Source of the DNA: G965202915 sp965205955 | Lineage (GTDB): Bacteria > Pseudomonadota > Gammaproteobacteria > Eutrophobiales > Eutrophobiaceae | Length of the DNA: 64,000 bases | Reading direction: 5' to 3' | Assembly (NCBI GenBank): GCA_965205955.1 | Contig: OZ242192.1 | Span: 310,001 to 374,000 of the forward strand | Part shown: piece by piece, positions 8,690-17,522 of the stretch | Numbering within the stretch: position 1 is the stretch's first letter | Layout: every line of letters begins with the position of its first letter | Position numbers and translations under genes: made by a program | Notes under the pieces: model-generated | Told to the model about the DNA's origin: nothing | The model's input: only the letters and a program-made list of their open reading frames with translations | The model's database searches: none

Positions 8690-9586
8690 TCAATGACTTG
8701 CCGCTTGTTCTGCCAACATTTGTTCTGCAAACATCTCGGCCGTGTGTGCGCCGGCTGCGGTCATGATGTCCAGATTGCCGGCATGTTTGGACAGATAGTC
8801 GCCCCGGCCTTCCACTTGGAGAAAGATGCTTACACGCTTGCCATCAAATACCGGGCCGTTCTTAATGCGATAACCCGGCACATATTTTTGTACCTCTTTT
8901 TCCATGTCCAATACGGATTGCGCAATCGCGGTTTCATCCGGCGCCTCTTTGGTTAAACAATGCACCGTGTCGCGCATCATAATCGGGGGTTCCGCCGGAT
9001 TCAGAATAATGATCGCCTTGCCTTCATCGGAACCGCCTATGCGTGCCACCGCATTGGAGGTGGTTTGGGTAAATTCATCGATGTTTTTTCGGGTGCCGGG
9101 ACCGGCTGAAACTGAAGAGGCCGTCGCAATGATCTCGGCATAGGCCAGTGGCTGGATACTGCTTACGGCATACACCATGGGAATCGTGGCCTGGCCACCA
9201 CAGGTGACCATATTGACGTTGGTCTCGCCCCGGCCGAGGTGGTCTTTCATATTGACAGACGGCACACAAAACGGACCTATCGCGGCCGGAGTCAGATCAA
9301 TTACAACCACGCCTTTTTCATTTAATTTACGGCTGTTTTCTGCATGCACGTAGGCGGAGGTTGCATCAAAGGCAATGCGAACATCATCTCCTTCCATTTT
9401 TGCAATCAGGCCATCAACTCCTTCGTGCGTAACTTTTAATCCTTCCTTTTTGGCCCGTGCCAGACCATCAGACTTCGGGTCAATGCCGGCCATCCATACG
9501 GGTTCCAGCGCCTGGCTACGTTTTAATTTATATATGAGATCAGTGCCGATATTGCCTGATCCAATGATTGCACATGTAATTTTCAT
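8690..9586 (-). CDS. dmpF: Acetaldehyde dehydrogenase (acylating)
   Basis: About 298 residues of the DmpF/MhpF family. An N-terminal Rossmann motif CAIIGSGNIGTDLIYKL is followed by MVTCGGQATIPMVYAV, whose Cys is the thioester-forming nucleophile, and a dimerisation region with NPAEPPIMMRDTVHCL. It oxidises acetaldehyde to acetyl-CoA with NAD and CoA and forms a channelling complex with the aldolase encoded next. I took the ATG at 9586, preceded by AGGTCAGAGAA, rather than the in-frame start at 9610, because it gives the family's usual short N-terminus. Confidence 0.95.
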   Translation of the reverse strand: MKITCAIIGSGNIGTDLIYKLKRSQALEPVWMAGIDPKSDGLARAKKEGLKVTHEGVDGLIAKMEGDDVRIAFDATSAYVHAENSRKLNEKGVVVIDLTPAAIGPFCVPSVNMKDHLGRGETNVNMVTCGGQATIPMVYAVSSIQPLAYAEIIATASSVSAGPGTRKNIDEFTQTTSNAVARIGGSDEGKAIIILNPAEPPIMMRDTVHCLTKEAPDETAIAQSVLDMEKEVQKYVPGYRIKNGPVFDGKRVSIFLQVEGRGDYLSKHAGNLDIMTAAGAHTAEMFAEQMLAEQAASH

Positions 9587-9602
9587 TTCTCTGACCTCGT
9601 CG

Positions 9603-10388
9603 TTATTCAAAGCACAGTGATGCGCTGCCGATGCCGCCTATATGTACGCTCATGTGATCCCCTGATTCAATGGGAATGAGCGGCACAAGTGAACCGGACA
9701 AAATTATTTCGCCAGCCTTCAGGGTAATGTCAAACTGGCCCAGGGTATTGGCCAGCCAGGCAACACAGAGTAACGGAGAACCCAATGCGGCTGCGCCAGC
9801 CCCGGTTGCAACGACACTGCCATTGCGTTCAAACACCATGCCAACGGTGGAAAGATCCAGTTTTTTGGGATCGGCCGCCTGATTCCCCAGGGCAAAATAC
9901 CCACAGGAGGCATTGTCTGAAATGGTATCCTGGATCTTGATTTTCCAATCCCGGATACGGGAATCCACAATTTCAAAACACGGCACGACAAAGTCCGTTG
10001 CCTGTAAAACATCCGAGGTAGTGACGCCCGGACCTTTTAAATCTTTCTTTAGCATAAAGGCGATTTCTCCTTCAGCCTTCGGTTGAATCATTTTTTCCGT
10101 AACCGGAATGGCGCCGCCGCTTTCATAGACCATCGCATCGGTGAGATAGCCAAAATCCGGTTGGTGCACATTCAGCATGGTTTGCACGGCCTTGCTGGTC
10201 ACGCCGATCTTTTTGCCAATGACCTTTTCGCCCGCTTCCAGTCTTTTTTCCAACAATCGTTTTGATATACCATAGGCATCTGCAATTGTCATCTCCGGTT
10301 CCCGGTCCGTCAACGGCTCAATCATCCGACGATGCGTTAAGGCTTCATACAACTCATGTCCGTAGTCGGTTATTTTTTTCTTGTCCAT
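9603..10388 (-). CDS. dmpE: 2-oxopent-4-enoate hydratase
   Basis: A 261-residue protein, the usual DmpE/MhpD length, with VIGKKIGVTSKAVQTMLNV, QPKAEGEIAFMLKKDLKGPGV, DSRIRDWKIKIQDTISDNAS and a C-terminal SGSLVPLIPIESGD. It hydrates 2-oxopent-4-enoate to 4-hydroxy-2-oxovalerate, requires a divalent metal and commonly associates with the decarboxylase DmpH. The reading frame extends upstream to 10517 into the dehydrogenase gene, but the ATG at 10388 (MDKKKITDYGHEL) fits the family and lies 5 bp from the preceding stop. Confidence 0.94.
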   Translation of the reverse strand: MDKKKITDYGHELYEALTHRRMIEPLTDREPEMTIADAYGISKRLLEKRLEAGEKVIGKKIGVTSKAVQTMLNVHQPDFGYLTDAMVYESGGAIPVTEKMIQPKAEGEIAFMLKKDLKGPGVTTSDVLQATDFVVPCFEIVDSRIRDWKIKIQDTISDNASCGYFALGNQAADPKKLDLSTVGMVFERNGSVVATGAGAAALGSPLLCVAWLANTLGQFDITLKAGEIILSGSLVPLIPIESGDHMSVHIGGIGSASLCFE

Positions 10389-10393
10389 TAGTC

Positions 10394-11854
10394 TCACAGC
10401 TTCACACAGATATTCTTTAGTTCGGTATAGAATTCCAGCGAATGAACGCCGCCTTCCCGGCCGATGCCGGAACGTTTCATGCCGCCGAAGGGCGTTCGCA
10501 AATCGCGCAGAAACCAACAGTTAACCCAGACAATTCCCGCATTGATTTGTGCCGCTACCCGATGGGCGCGGGAACTGTTCTCCGTCCAAATAGCCGTAGC
10601 CAAACCGTATTCGGTGTCATTGGCCAGTTGGATGACTTCTTCTTCGGAGTCGAACTGTCTGATATGACAACAGGGACCAAAAATTTCTTCCTTTACAGTC
10701 GCCGCATCGTCAGCAAGATCGGTCCATATGGTGGGTTCAATCCATGCGCCATCCTTTAACTCATCCGGCATGTCCGGGATCCCGCCACCCGTTACCACGG
10801 TCGCGCCCTCTTCAACGGCCCTGGCATAGCAGGACAAGACTTTCTCACGATGCCCTTTACTGATTAATGGCCCCATATTGGTCTCTTTATCTTCCGGACG
10901 TCCAAGCTTCATGGACTCAACAGATCCCTTGAGGCGGCTGACAAATTCATCAAAGACAGGACGTTCGACAAAAACACGCTCTGTGCCCAGGCAAACCTGA
11001 CCGCAGTTGGCAAAGGCGGAACGCATCGTTCCTTCAAGGGCCTTGTCCATATCACAATCGGCAAAGATAACACCCGGGTTTTTACCGCCCATTTCCATTG
11101 AAACGGGACGAGAGCCTGTGGCAGCCGCCCGCATGATGATCTCACCGGTTACGGTTTCACCGGTAAAGGTTATGGCATCGACATCGGGGTGTTCGGTTAA
11201 ATAGGCCCCGGCGGAGTCCGGGCCGAAACCATGGACGACATTATAGACCCCCTTTGGCACACCGGCGTCATTCATCACTTCCCCTAACAGGGCGGTAGTC
11301 AATGGAGTTTCTTCAGATGGTTTGACAACGACGGTATTGCCGCAGGCCAGCGCCGGCCCAACCTTCCAGGTCGTTAACAAGAGAGGCAGGTTCCAGGGGC
11401 TGATTACGGCAATGACACCCTGGGGAACCCGAATAGAGTAATTAATGGCTCCTTTTTTATCAGGGGTTGCCATTTCAAAGGTTTCACTGGGCACATTCTT
11501 TATGGTATCGGCGAACACCTTAAAGTTGGCGGCGCCACGAGGAATATCGATGTGGCGTGCCAGGGAATAGGGTTTGCCGGTGTCCAGGCATTCCGCTTGC
11601 AAAAAATCATCAAAGCGGGCGTTAATACCATCTGCAATCCTGTACAGGACTTCGACACGATCCAGCAAGCTCAGCTTGCCCCATTCACCATGTAATGCGT
11701 TTTTTGCCGCCTGGACCGCCTGATTGACTTCATCCCGGCCGGCTTCATGGACCCTGGCTATGATCTCACTGGTAACCGGACTGACACCTTCAAAGGTCTT
11801 GCCGTCTGCAGATGCAATAAATTCCCCATTGATAAAATGTTTAATTTCTTTCAT
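10394..11854 (-). CDS. amnC: 2-aminomuconic/2-hydroxymuconic 6-semialdehyde dehydrogenase
   Basis: An aldehyde dehydrogenase of 486 residues, first gene of the operon. It shows VISPWNLPLLLTTWKVGPAL (NAD site), MEMGGKNPGVIF with the general base, ANCGQVCLGTERVFV with the nucleophilic Cys, and a C-terminal PFGGMKRSGIGREGG. These match the AmnC/DmpC/XylG subgroup, which oxidises aminomuconic or hydroxymuconic semialdehyde with NAD. Because the operon also encodes AmnB, AmnA and AmnD, the amino substrate is the primary guess. The phenol branch at 19.7-25.6 kb would supply the hydroxy analogue. The leader to its ATG is about 110 bp and holds operator-like boxes. Confidence 0.93.
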   Translation of the reverse strand: MKEIKHFINGEFIASADGKTFEGVSPVTSEIIARVHEAGRDEVNQAVQAAKNALHGEWGKLSLLDRVEVLYRIADGINARFDDFLQAECLDTGKPYSLARHIDIPRGAANFKVFADTIKNVPSETFEMATPDKKGAINYSIRVPQGVIAVISPWNLPLLLTTWKVGPALACGNTVVVKPSEETPLTTALLGEVMNDAGVPKGVYNVVHGFGPDSAGAYLTEHPDVDAITFTGETVTGEIIMRAAATGSRPVSMEMGGKNPGVIFADCDMDKALEGTMRSAFANCGQVCLGTERVFVERPVFDEFVSRLKGSVESMKLGRPEDKETNMGPLISKGHREKVLSCYARAVEEGATVVTGGGIPDMPDELKDGAWIEPTIWTDLADDAATVKEEIFGPCCHIRQFDSEEEVIQLANDTEYGLATAIWTENSSRAHRVAAQINAGIVWVNCWFLRDLRTPFGGMKRSGIGREGGVHSLEFYTELKNICVKL

Positions 11855-11926
11855 TTTTATTTTTCCCGATTGACGGTTTTACTGTAAAATGTGGTTACTT
11901 TACTAAAATCAGGATTCTAGCATAAA

Positions 11927-11971
11927 ATATCGATATTCTATATTATATCGAAATTTATTCACTTATGACAA
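11927..11971. promoter_or_regulatory. Amn operon/gntR divergent control region with paired TATCGA boxes
   Basis: Two related boxes, ATATCGATAT at 11927-11936 and ATATCGAAAT at 11945-11954, are spaced 18 bp start to start between the divergent amnC and gntR genes. On the minus strand a TTGTCA (11966-11971) and a TATAAT (11942-11947), 18 bp apart, could form a sigma-70 promoter for the amn operon, overlapping the boxes. The same box pair with the same 18-bp spacing occurs upstream of the DUF1302 operon (19580-19607). This is inferred to be the operator of the adjacent GntR-family protein. Confidence 0.6.
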
Positions 11972-12654
11972 AACTTACTTCGAAAACGCTATCCGAATCT
12001 ATCTATACCCGGCTTCGTAGTGACATCATTGACGGAATTTTCGCGCCTGATTCAAGGTTAGGGATCGAAGAATTAAGGGAAAAATACGAAATCAGCGCCA
12101 GCCCTCTGCGCGAGGCGCTGAATCGGCTGGCTGGAGAGAGTTTTGTCAATGTGCTGGGACAAAGAGGCTTTCGGGTAGCTCCCGTTTCAAAGGAGGATTT
12201 GCAGGACATTACCCGTATGCGTATTCAACTGGAATGTGAGGCCTTGACCGAAAGTATAGAAAAAGGTGACGACGAGTGGGAAGCTAACATCGTTACCGCC
12301 TTTCATCGCTTAAGTAAAGTGGAAGAAATAAGAAAGTCTGATTTCCCCGAATGGGAAAACCGGAACGATAAATTCCATGCGGCCTTGATCTCCGCCTGCT
12401 CTTCTCCGTGGTTATTGAAATTTCGCCATATCTTGTACGAACAGCACAAGCGCTACCGGCTTATTTCCATTCTTGCCCATGATGAAGAGCGAGACTTACA
12501 CAAAGAACATCTGGCCATCAAGGAGGCGACAATTGATAGAAACGTAAAACTTGCCTGTGAGGAAATCAGGAATCATATTCAACGTACAGCAGACACTACA
12601 ACATTGGCATTGACCCGTACGGACCGCCCTGAGGATCAACGCTGCGCCTCTTGA
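11965..12654 (+). CDS. GntR-family transcriptional regulator (FadR/FCD subfamily)
   Basis: A protein of 229 residues. The N-terminal winged helix spans about residues 8-75 and includes IYTRLRSDIIDGIFAPDSRL and the recognition helix around SASPLREALNRLAGE. An all-helical FCD effector domain follows, with ITRMRIQLECEAL and conserved acidic/His positions (DKFHAALISAC, HKEHLAIKEA) that usually bind a metal and a carboxylate ligand. It is transcribed divergently from the aminophenol operon, the classic arrangement for a local repressor relieved by a pathway acid. Shared boxes suggest it also controls the DUF1302/RND operon. The ligand is unknown. Confidence 0.9.
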   Translation: MTKLTSKTLSESIYTRLRSDIIDGIFAPDSRLGIEELREKYEISASPLREALNRLAGESFVNVLGQRGFRVAPVSKEDLQDITRMRIQLECEALTESIEKGDDEWEANIVTAFHRLSKVEEIRKSDFPEWENRNDKFHAALISACSSPWLLKFRHILYEQHKRYRLISILAHDEERDLHKEHLAIKEATIDRNVKLACEEIRNHIQRTADTTTLALTRTDRPEDQRCAS

Positions 12655-12675
12655 TACGGGTATCAGCAGGGAAAT

Positions 12676-12697
12676 AAAGCGGGGTTATGCCTGCTTT
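12676..12697. terminator. Possible bidirectional terminator between gntR and the exporter operon
   Basis: AAAGCGGGG, a 6-base loop and CTGCTTT form an imperfect hairpin between the two convergent genes, overlapping the last codons of the exporter gene. T-rich flanks are modest, so the call rests mainly on position. Confidence 0.4.
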
Positions 12698-15030
12698 GAG
12701 ATAAATTTTGGTCTGAACGTCATGATCCAGGCCGGGATTAAAAACATCGCAGCCAGCGCATTCAATATCAACATAACGATTAGCAATAAAGCGGCATCGG
12801 CCTGAAAGCGCATCGTTGAGATAAATACCCACATTACTACGCCGCAGATTAAAGTCGTTGCAGTAAAACCGATAGCGACCCCGGTGGTATTGATGGCTTC
12901 CTTGATTGCGCCTTCAAGATTGCCTGTTTTTGCAAATTCCATTTTTATGCGGTCCATAATGTAAATCGAATAATCAATACCCACCCCAATGCCTACGGCA
13001 ATAATAGGAACGGTGTTTACATTAATACCGATACCGGTGATCCCCATGTAGGCATAGGTTAATGTGGTCGCGAATGACATTGCCAATAGCATCAACCAGC
13101 CTGCATGGAATGACCAGTAGAATAAGGTGACAAATACGAAGATTAATAGCAGTACCAACGGGATCACAATTAAATTGGTTTTATAAGCGGCTTCATTTAT
13201 AGCTGCGGTTACCCCTATGACGCCACCGGCCAACTTCAATGAGAACCCTTCAATTTGAGCAACTGGAGATGCCGCCCACTCTTTCACCATATGAATAGCG
13301 CGTCGAATCGTCTCGCCTTTGTGGTCTTTATAATAAAAAACCATGTTGGCATTTCTTTCTTCCGGATCAATAAACTCTAATAAAGCCTTTGGAACAGCAC
13401 TGGACATCATATAGCTAAACATCAAACCGCCCGATTCCAAATGATCTACCGGATAGGATAACCAGCGAGGATCATTATTGTGAATCGTTCGGCGAACCTG
13501 CTTTATTAAATTGGGCAGACCTTTTGCGCCGCCCAATTCAGGGTCAAGGAGCATAAAATTCTGAAAATCGGTCAGCGCCCGTACGACTTCCGGTTCCTTT
13601 AATCCGGCTTTATTCTCAGTATGAGCAATGATGTAGAGTTCTTCCGAACCGGGAAACAGGTTATTAATCGCTTTTGAGGAAACATTATAATCATGCTCGG
13701 GATACAACAGAGGGGAACCGGGTTCCGCCTCACCAATCTGTACCCAGGAACTAAAGTAGCCTCCAACACAATAGAGCAGCACAACTACAAGCAAACTGAT
13801 TTTTGCGCCGGAAGGGGTACTCGCAATTTTTGAAATGTCCGGGAATATTTTGTGAAACAGATTTTGCTTTGCGTTGATGTTTCGAGGAACGGGCATTAAT
13901 TCCAATAAAACCGGGAGCAGGATTAAGACTGTAAAAATAACACTAGCGGCCCAAAGCGAGGCATAAATTGCCAGCTTGTCATTAATTGGCACGGAACCCA
14001 GGGAGATGAGCAGCAGACCGATTGCATCTGAAATTACTCCCAGTGAACCGGGGCGGAACAGGTTTTCAAAAGTATAGCGTGCAGCAGTCTGTTTATTATT
14101 GCAGTCAGCCAGTTCCTGGTAAAAACGTTCCACTATCTGGATCCCATGCGACATGGCCCTGGCCGAGATCAAAAAGGGCACTACCATCATCAATGGGTCC
14201 AGATTGTAATCAAGTAACGCCAGGATGCCGAGCCCCCAAAGAGTGGTCAGGACGATGCCCATACTGGGTAAAAGCACACCATAAAATTTACGAAAATACA
14301 GGGTCAACAAAACCAGCATAATGACAATGGTATAAAGAAAGATCTGTATAATTTCACCTATATAACTGGAAACCCAGCCAACTAATACCGGTTGTCCCGT
14401 CGCATAGATATCTATACCTTCCGCACTTTCTTCCTCACGGATCTTTTTTAGCCCGTTAAAAACCGCTTTGTAGTTCAATTCGCCTTCATTCAGCGTGCCG
14501 CGGATCAAGGCGGATTTCACATCGGGGGAAACATATAGACCATAAACACGCGGACTGGCCACAACATCATTTTGTATGGAATCCAATTCTTTTTTACTAT
14601 ATCCCCCTTCCTTCAGTGGATCGTAATAAGGCGCCGAGCGGATCATTCCAAGTTCATTTAGCCAGATTTTACGCATGGTTCTGTGGGTAAGACTAGTGAC
14701 CAGGTTATGATTAATACCGGTTAATTCATCGACCTTCTGGGTAATTCGATGAATACGGTTCAAGGTATCATTGGTAAATATCGTTCCTTCTTTTACCTGG
14801 ACTGCAACAATGATATTGTTCGCCCCACCAAAGGTATCGCGGATGATATTATGCGTCTTGATATAGGTGTGTTCCTGAGGTAACAGATCCGCATAATCCG
14901 ATACCATTCTCACGCCGGGCACCTGAAAGGCGAAAAAGACAGTCGCGAGTAAAATTAAGGTTACGGTAATTTTAGGATGAGCAAAGACAATTTTATCGAT
15001 CTGTTTTAGCCGTTTTAATAATTGAATCAT
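12685..15030 (-). CDS. RND/MMPL-superfamily exporter
   Basis: About 780 residues with two repeated halves. Each has a hydrophobic helix (residues 20-40: VTLILLATVFFAFQVPGV), a large periplasmic loop and a block of five to six membrane segments, for example QIFLYTIVIMLVLLTLYF and IVIPLVLLLIFVFVTLFYW. The motif VGIGVGIDYSIYIMDRI near residue 680 is typical of MMPL/sterol-sensing-type RND proteins. Such proteins accompany DUF1302, DUF1329 and YCF48-like genes in many proteobacteria, probably moving a hydrophobic substrate across the envelope with the proton gradient. The substrate is not established. The start at 15030 lies 2 bp after the stop of the upstream gene. A start at 15048 would overlap it. 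Confidence 0.85.
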   Translation of the reverse strand: MIQLLKRLKQIDKIVFAHPKITVTLILLATVFFAFQVPGVRMVSDYADLLPQEHTYIKTHNIIRDTFGGANNIIVAVQVKEGTIFTNDTLNRIHRITQKVDELTGINHNLVTSLTHRTMRKIWLNELGMIRSAPYYDPLKEGGYSKKELDSIQNDVVASPRVYGLYVSPDVKSALIRGTLNEGELNYKAVFNGLKKIREEESAEGIDIYATGQPVLVGWVSSYIGEIIQIFLYTIVIMLVLLTLYFRKFYGVLLPSMGIVLTTLWGLGILALLDYNLDPLMMVVPFLISARAMSHGIQIVERFYQELADCNNKQTAARYTFENLFRPGSLGVISDAIGLLLISLGSVPINDKLAIYASLWAASVIFTVLILLPVLLELMPVPRNINAKQNLFHKIFPDISKIASTPSGAKISLLVVVLLYCVGGYFSSWVQIGEAEPGSPLLYPEHDYNVSSKAINNLFPGSEELYIIAHTENKAGLKEPEVVRALTDFQNFMLLDPELGGAKGLPNLIKQVRRTIHNNDPRWLSYPVDHLESGGLMFSYMMSSAVPKALLEFIDPEERNANMVFYYKDHKGETIRRAIHMVKEWAASPVAQIEGFSLKLAGGVIGVTAAINEAAYKTNLIVIPLVLLLIFVFVTLFYWSFHAGWLMLLAMSFATTLTYAYMGITGIGINVNTVPIIAVGIGVGIDYSIYIMDRIKMEFAKTGNLEGAIKEAINTTGVAIGFTATTLICGVVMWVFISTMRFQADAALLLIVMLILNALAAMFLIPAWIMTFRPKFISKQA

Positions 15031-15031
15031 T

Positions 15032-16009
15032 TTAATTTGTTTCTGCATTCGATAAATTAATCTGGGCCAGATCGATAAGCCTCAGTGAACCGGCGCTCCC
15101 GGCAAGAATCATCTTATTATTTTTTAAAGGAAGACTGACACGGAAAAAGAAATGTGATTGGATGGGAACTTCCAGTATTTCCCAGTTGGAACCGGCATCA
15201 TTTATTGATCTGTGAATCACAGTGCCATAATCACCCACGGCAATAATCTGATCATTGATAATAGAAACTCCGAACAAGGGCGCTCTCACATTTACTTCTT
15301 CTTGCTGCCAACTAAGGGCCCCATCCCTTGTAGAATAAATCGTGCCATTTAAACCAACGACCCAGCCGGTCTTCGCATCCTTGAAAATACCGGCCAGAGG
15401 GAAAAATTCTTTAGGGATGGGTTCGGAAAACTCCCAAGTTTCCCCGCCATCCCGGGTAACAAGTACGGTGCCAAATTCCCCGGTAATAAAACCTTTCAGG
15501 TCATCAACGAACTGCACCGTACTCATGATCATGTCTTCATTCAGCGAATGATCCGTCCAGCTTTCTCCACCATCACGACTGGAAAAAATGGAAATAAAGC
15601 TGCCTGCCACCCAAATAGCGCCTTTATTATCACAGGTTATGGCCTGAGGAATTTCAGGGGTTGGAAGTTGGTGTTGCGTCCATTGCCGGGCTTCTCTATC
15701 CGAGGTCCATACCTGTCCTTCCATACTCAATGCGGCAAACCCGTCATTCTGGCAAACAGTGATGTCTATTAAAACAGGTCTGCCATCAAGCTGGGTGCGG
15801 TGCCAGTCACCGGCGCCTGATTTGGCTGAAACGATTATCCCTCCAGAACCTACAATGACGGATTTTTCACCATTATCCGCCGCACCCATAAACACATCCG
15901 TCCGTCTGATCGAAGACTGTTTGCTTTCATTGACACCATCTAAAACCAGAGGGGCTTCACAACCGGACAAGACAGGAAAAGACAATAAAAATAAAAGACA
16001 GATTCTCAT
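15032..16009 (-). CDS. YCF48/HCF136-like beta-propeller lipoprotein
   Basis: About 325 residues with a lipoprotein signal: MRICLLFLLSFPVLSGC, the cysteine being the predicted lipidation site. The rest is a run of BNR/YCF48-type propeller repeats with the recurrent pattern SRDGGESW, TRDGGETW, STRDGALSW and GWVVGLNGTIYST. Homologues beside RND exporters and DUF1302/DUF1329 proteins are presumed periplasmic scaffolds, by analogy with photosystem II assembly factor YCF48. The start at 16009 was chosen because it gives an intact signal peptide. The upstream in-frame extension to 16084 would bury it. Confidence 0.82.
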   Translation of the reverse strand: MRICLLFLLSFPVLSGCEAPLVLDGVNESKQSSIRRTDVFMGAADNGEKSVIVGSGGIIVSAKSGAGDWHRTQLDGRPVLIDITVCQNDGFAALSMEGQVWTSDREARQWTQHQLPTPEIPQAITCDNKGAIWVAGSFISIFSSRDGGESWTDHSLNEDMIMSTVQFVDDLKGFITGEFGTVLVTRDGGETWEFSEPIPKEFFPLAGIFKDAKTGWVVGLNGTIYSTRDGALSWQQEEVNVRAPLFGVSIINDQIIAVGDYGTVIHRSINDAGSNWEILEVPIQSHFFFRVSLPLKNNKMILAGSAGSLRLIDLAQINLSNAETN

Positions 16010-16113
16010 TCTTTTTTGAAACAGGAAATATAGAACAGGACCCGGCAAACGCTGTACGTGTAAACATAAAACCCCAGAGAACACACTCCCCTCAGGGGGA
16101 ATGGCGTTTATTC

Positions 16114-17430
16114 TTAACGGCCACTACTACGCAGGTTTTGTACGGTAAATTTGTCTGTTGGATTCAAGGCAGGATCAATAATGCCTTTAAACTGCCCGGT
16201 TGTACAATGCTGCGCCTGTACGTCCATCATCCCGAAACAATCATCAATGGAGACGCCGGAGCCTTTGTTCTTTGCCAGATGGTAATCCGGATGTGCCTGA
16301 CAAATCATCCAGGACTTCCAGTATTTGCCTGCGCGATCATAGATAATGGTACGCGGCAGGGTAAAGGTCTGGGCATCAACATAGTGAATACGCTTGCTGA
16401 TGGGATGATTGGGATCCACAGGCTGGGCTTCGAGAATATAAGCCTTGCGCAAGGTCCAGGTTGTCTTCGGAAAACAATTGCCTTTGCCATGGTAATCCAC
16501 AAATTTATAACCGCTTTCATCCTCAAATTCAGAGGTTAAGGGTTGATCATTATGTTTATAAAATGGCAATAACAGCGTTTTCGTTCCTTTGTAGGTCCAT
16601 TGCATATCCGAGATGCGGCCGTTATATCCTTCAAAGTCCTCGATCATTAAATCAGTGCCGAGGAATGAATCGGTAATCTGGCCACTGGCCAACCGGCGCA
16701 CCCGGCGCTGGAAGCCCAGATATAACCAGGCGTCATCACGTTTCAGATCGTCTTCATAACGGTGGATCAACAGCTGGGTATTTCGCACATCAAACGGTTC
16801 CACCACCTGCACATAAATAGAACGAAACAAATCGGACGGATTATCGGTAAATTCCGGAACAGGCGACTGGTTGACGCGATGCTTCCAGTTCAGGAAGTGA
16901 AAATTAAACTTGATTTCACGTTCGATCTTGTCTGTTTTCATATCTTTGAAGCGCCAGTAGAATGGATAGATAGCGGCGTTATCACCCCAGTTGTATCCAT
17001 ACTTGTAATTCCAGGCAAGTTTTTCCCCCGCACGTGGATCGTTACTGTCCGGTTCTTCCGGAAATGGACGACCGGCAACAAAACCAATCAGCTCGCCCGG
17101 TTCTTCTCCCAGCCTGGTGGAGTTCAGATTATCTCCCGTGGCCTTTATGTAGTTTTCATGCAAGGCCAGATCAAAGGTTTCGGCAACTTCGATTTCAACC
17201 CATCCGTCCTTTATATGCTGGTAGAGCTCAGGATCAAGTGCCTCTTTGGCCTGTTCGACGTTGGATGGATTGATTACCATGCCGGGCGTAACGCCCTCGA
17301 TCTGTGGCTGGCCATCCTTATAAGGATAGAAACTGCGTTCTACATCCTCCAGGGTGGCTTCAGCAAAGGCAGCGCCACAGGTCAAAAGACACACCATCAA
17401 AAATAAAAAGCGTCTAAATTTATTTTTCAT
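16114..17430 (-). CDS. DUF1329-family periplasmic/outer-membrane-associated protein
   Basis: About 438 residues. The first 23 form a signal peptide (FLFLMVCLLTCGAAFA). The mature part contains GVTPGMVINPSNVEQAKEAL, LAWNYKYGYNWGDNAAIYPF and the highly conserved LLIHRYEDDLKRDDAWLYLG followed by RRVRRLASGQITDSFLGTD. DUF1329 proteins resemble the LolA/LolB lipid-binding fold and are usually paired with a DUF1302 outer-membrane protein, as here (92 bp downstream of it). A role in carrying a hydrophobic compound between exporter and outer membrane is inferred. A second paralogue lies at 47,020. Confidence 0.88.
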   Translation of the reverse strand: MKNKFRRFLFLMVCLLTCGAAFAEATLEDVERSFYPYKDGQPQIEGVTPGMVINPSNVEQAKEALDPELYQHIKDGWVEIEVAETFDLALHENYIKATGDNLNSTRLGEEPGELIGFVAGRPFPEEPDSNDPRAGEKLAWNYKYGYNWGDNAAIYPFYWRFKDMKTDKIEREIKFNFHFLNWKHRVNQSPVPEFTDNPSDLFRSIYVQVVEPFDVRNTQLLIHRYEDDLKRDDAWLYLGFQRRVRRLASGQITDSFLGTDLMIEDFEGYNGRISDMQWTYKGTKTLLLPFYKHNDQPLTSEFEDESGYKFVDYHGKGNCFPKTTWTLRKAYILEAQPVDPNHPISKRIHYVDAQTFTLPRTIIYDRAGKYWKSWMICQAHPDYHLAKNKGSGVSIDDCFGMMDVQAQHCTTGQFKGIIDPALNPTDKFTVQNLRSSGR

Positions 17431-17522
17431 CAGTCTTCCCTCTTGCAAAATTTCGGTTTAACGGTTCTTCAAATGGTATAGAAACGCTTTGATTTCTAGT
17501 AACGGGTTTCAAGTAAGGCCCT

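Noticed and set aside
10389..10517. Extended hydratase starting inside the dehydrogenase gene
   Set aside because: The extension is coded in an overlap with amnC and does not resemble the hydratase N-terminus. The ATG at 10388 fits.
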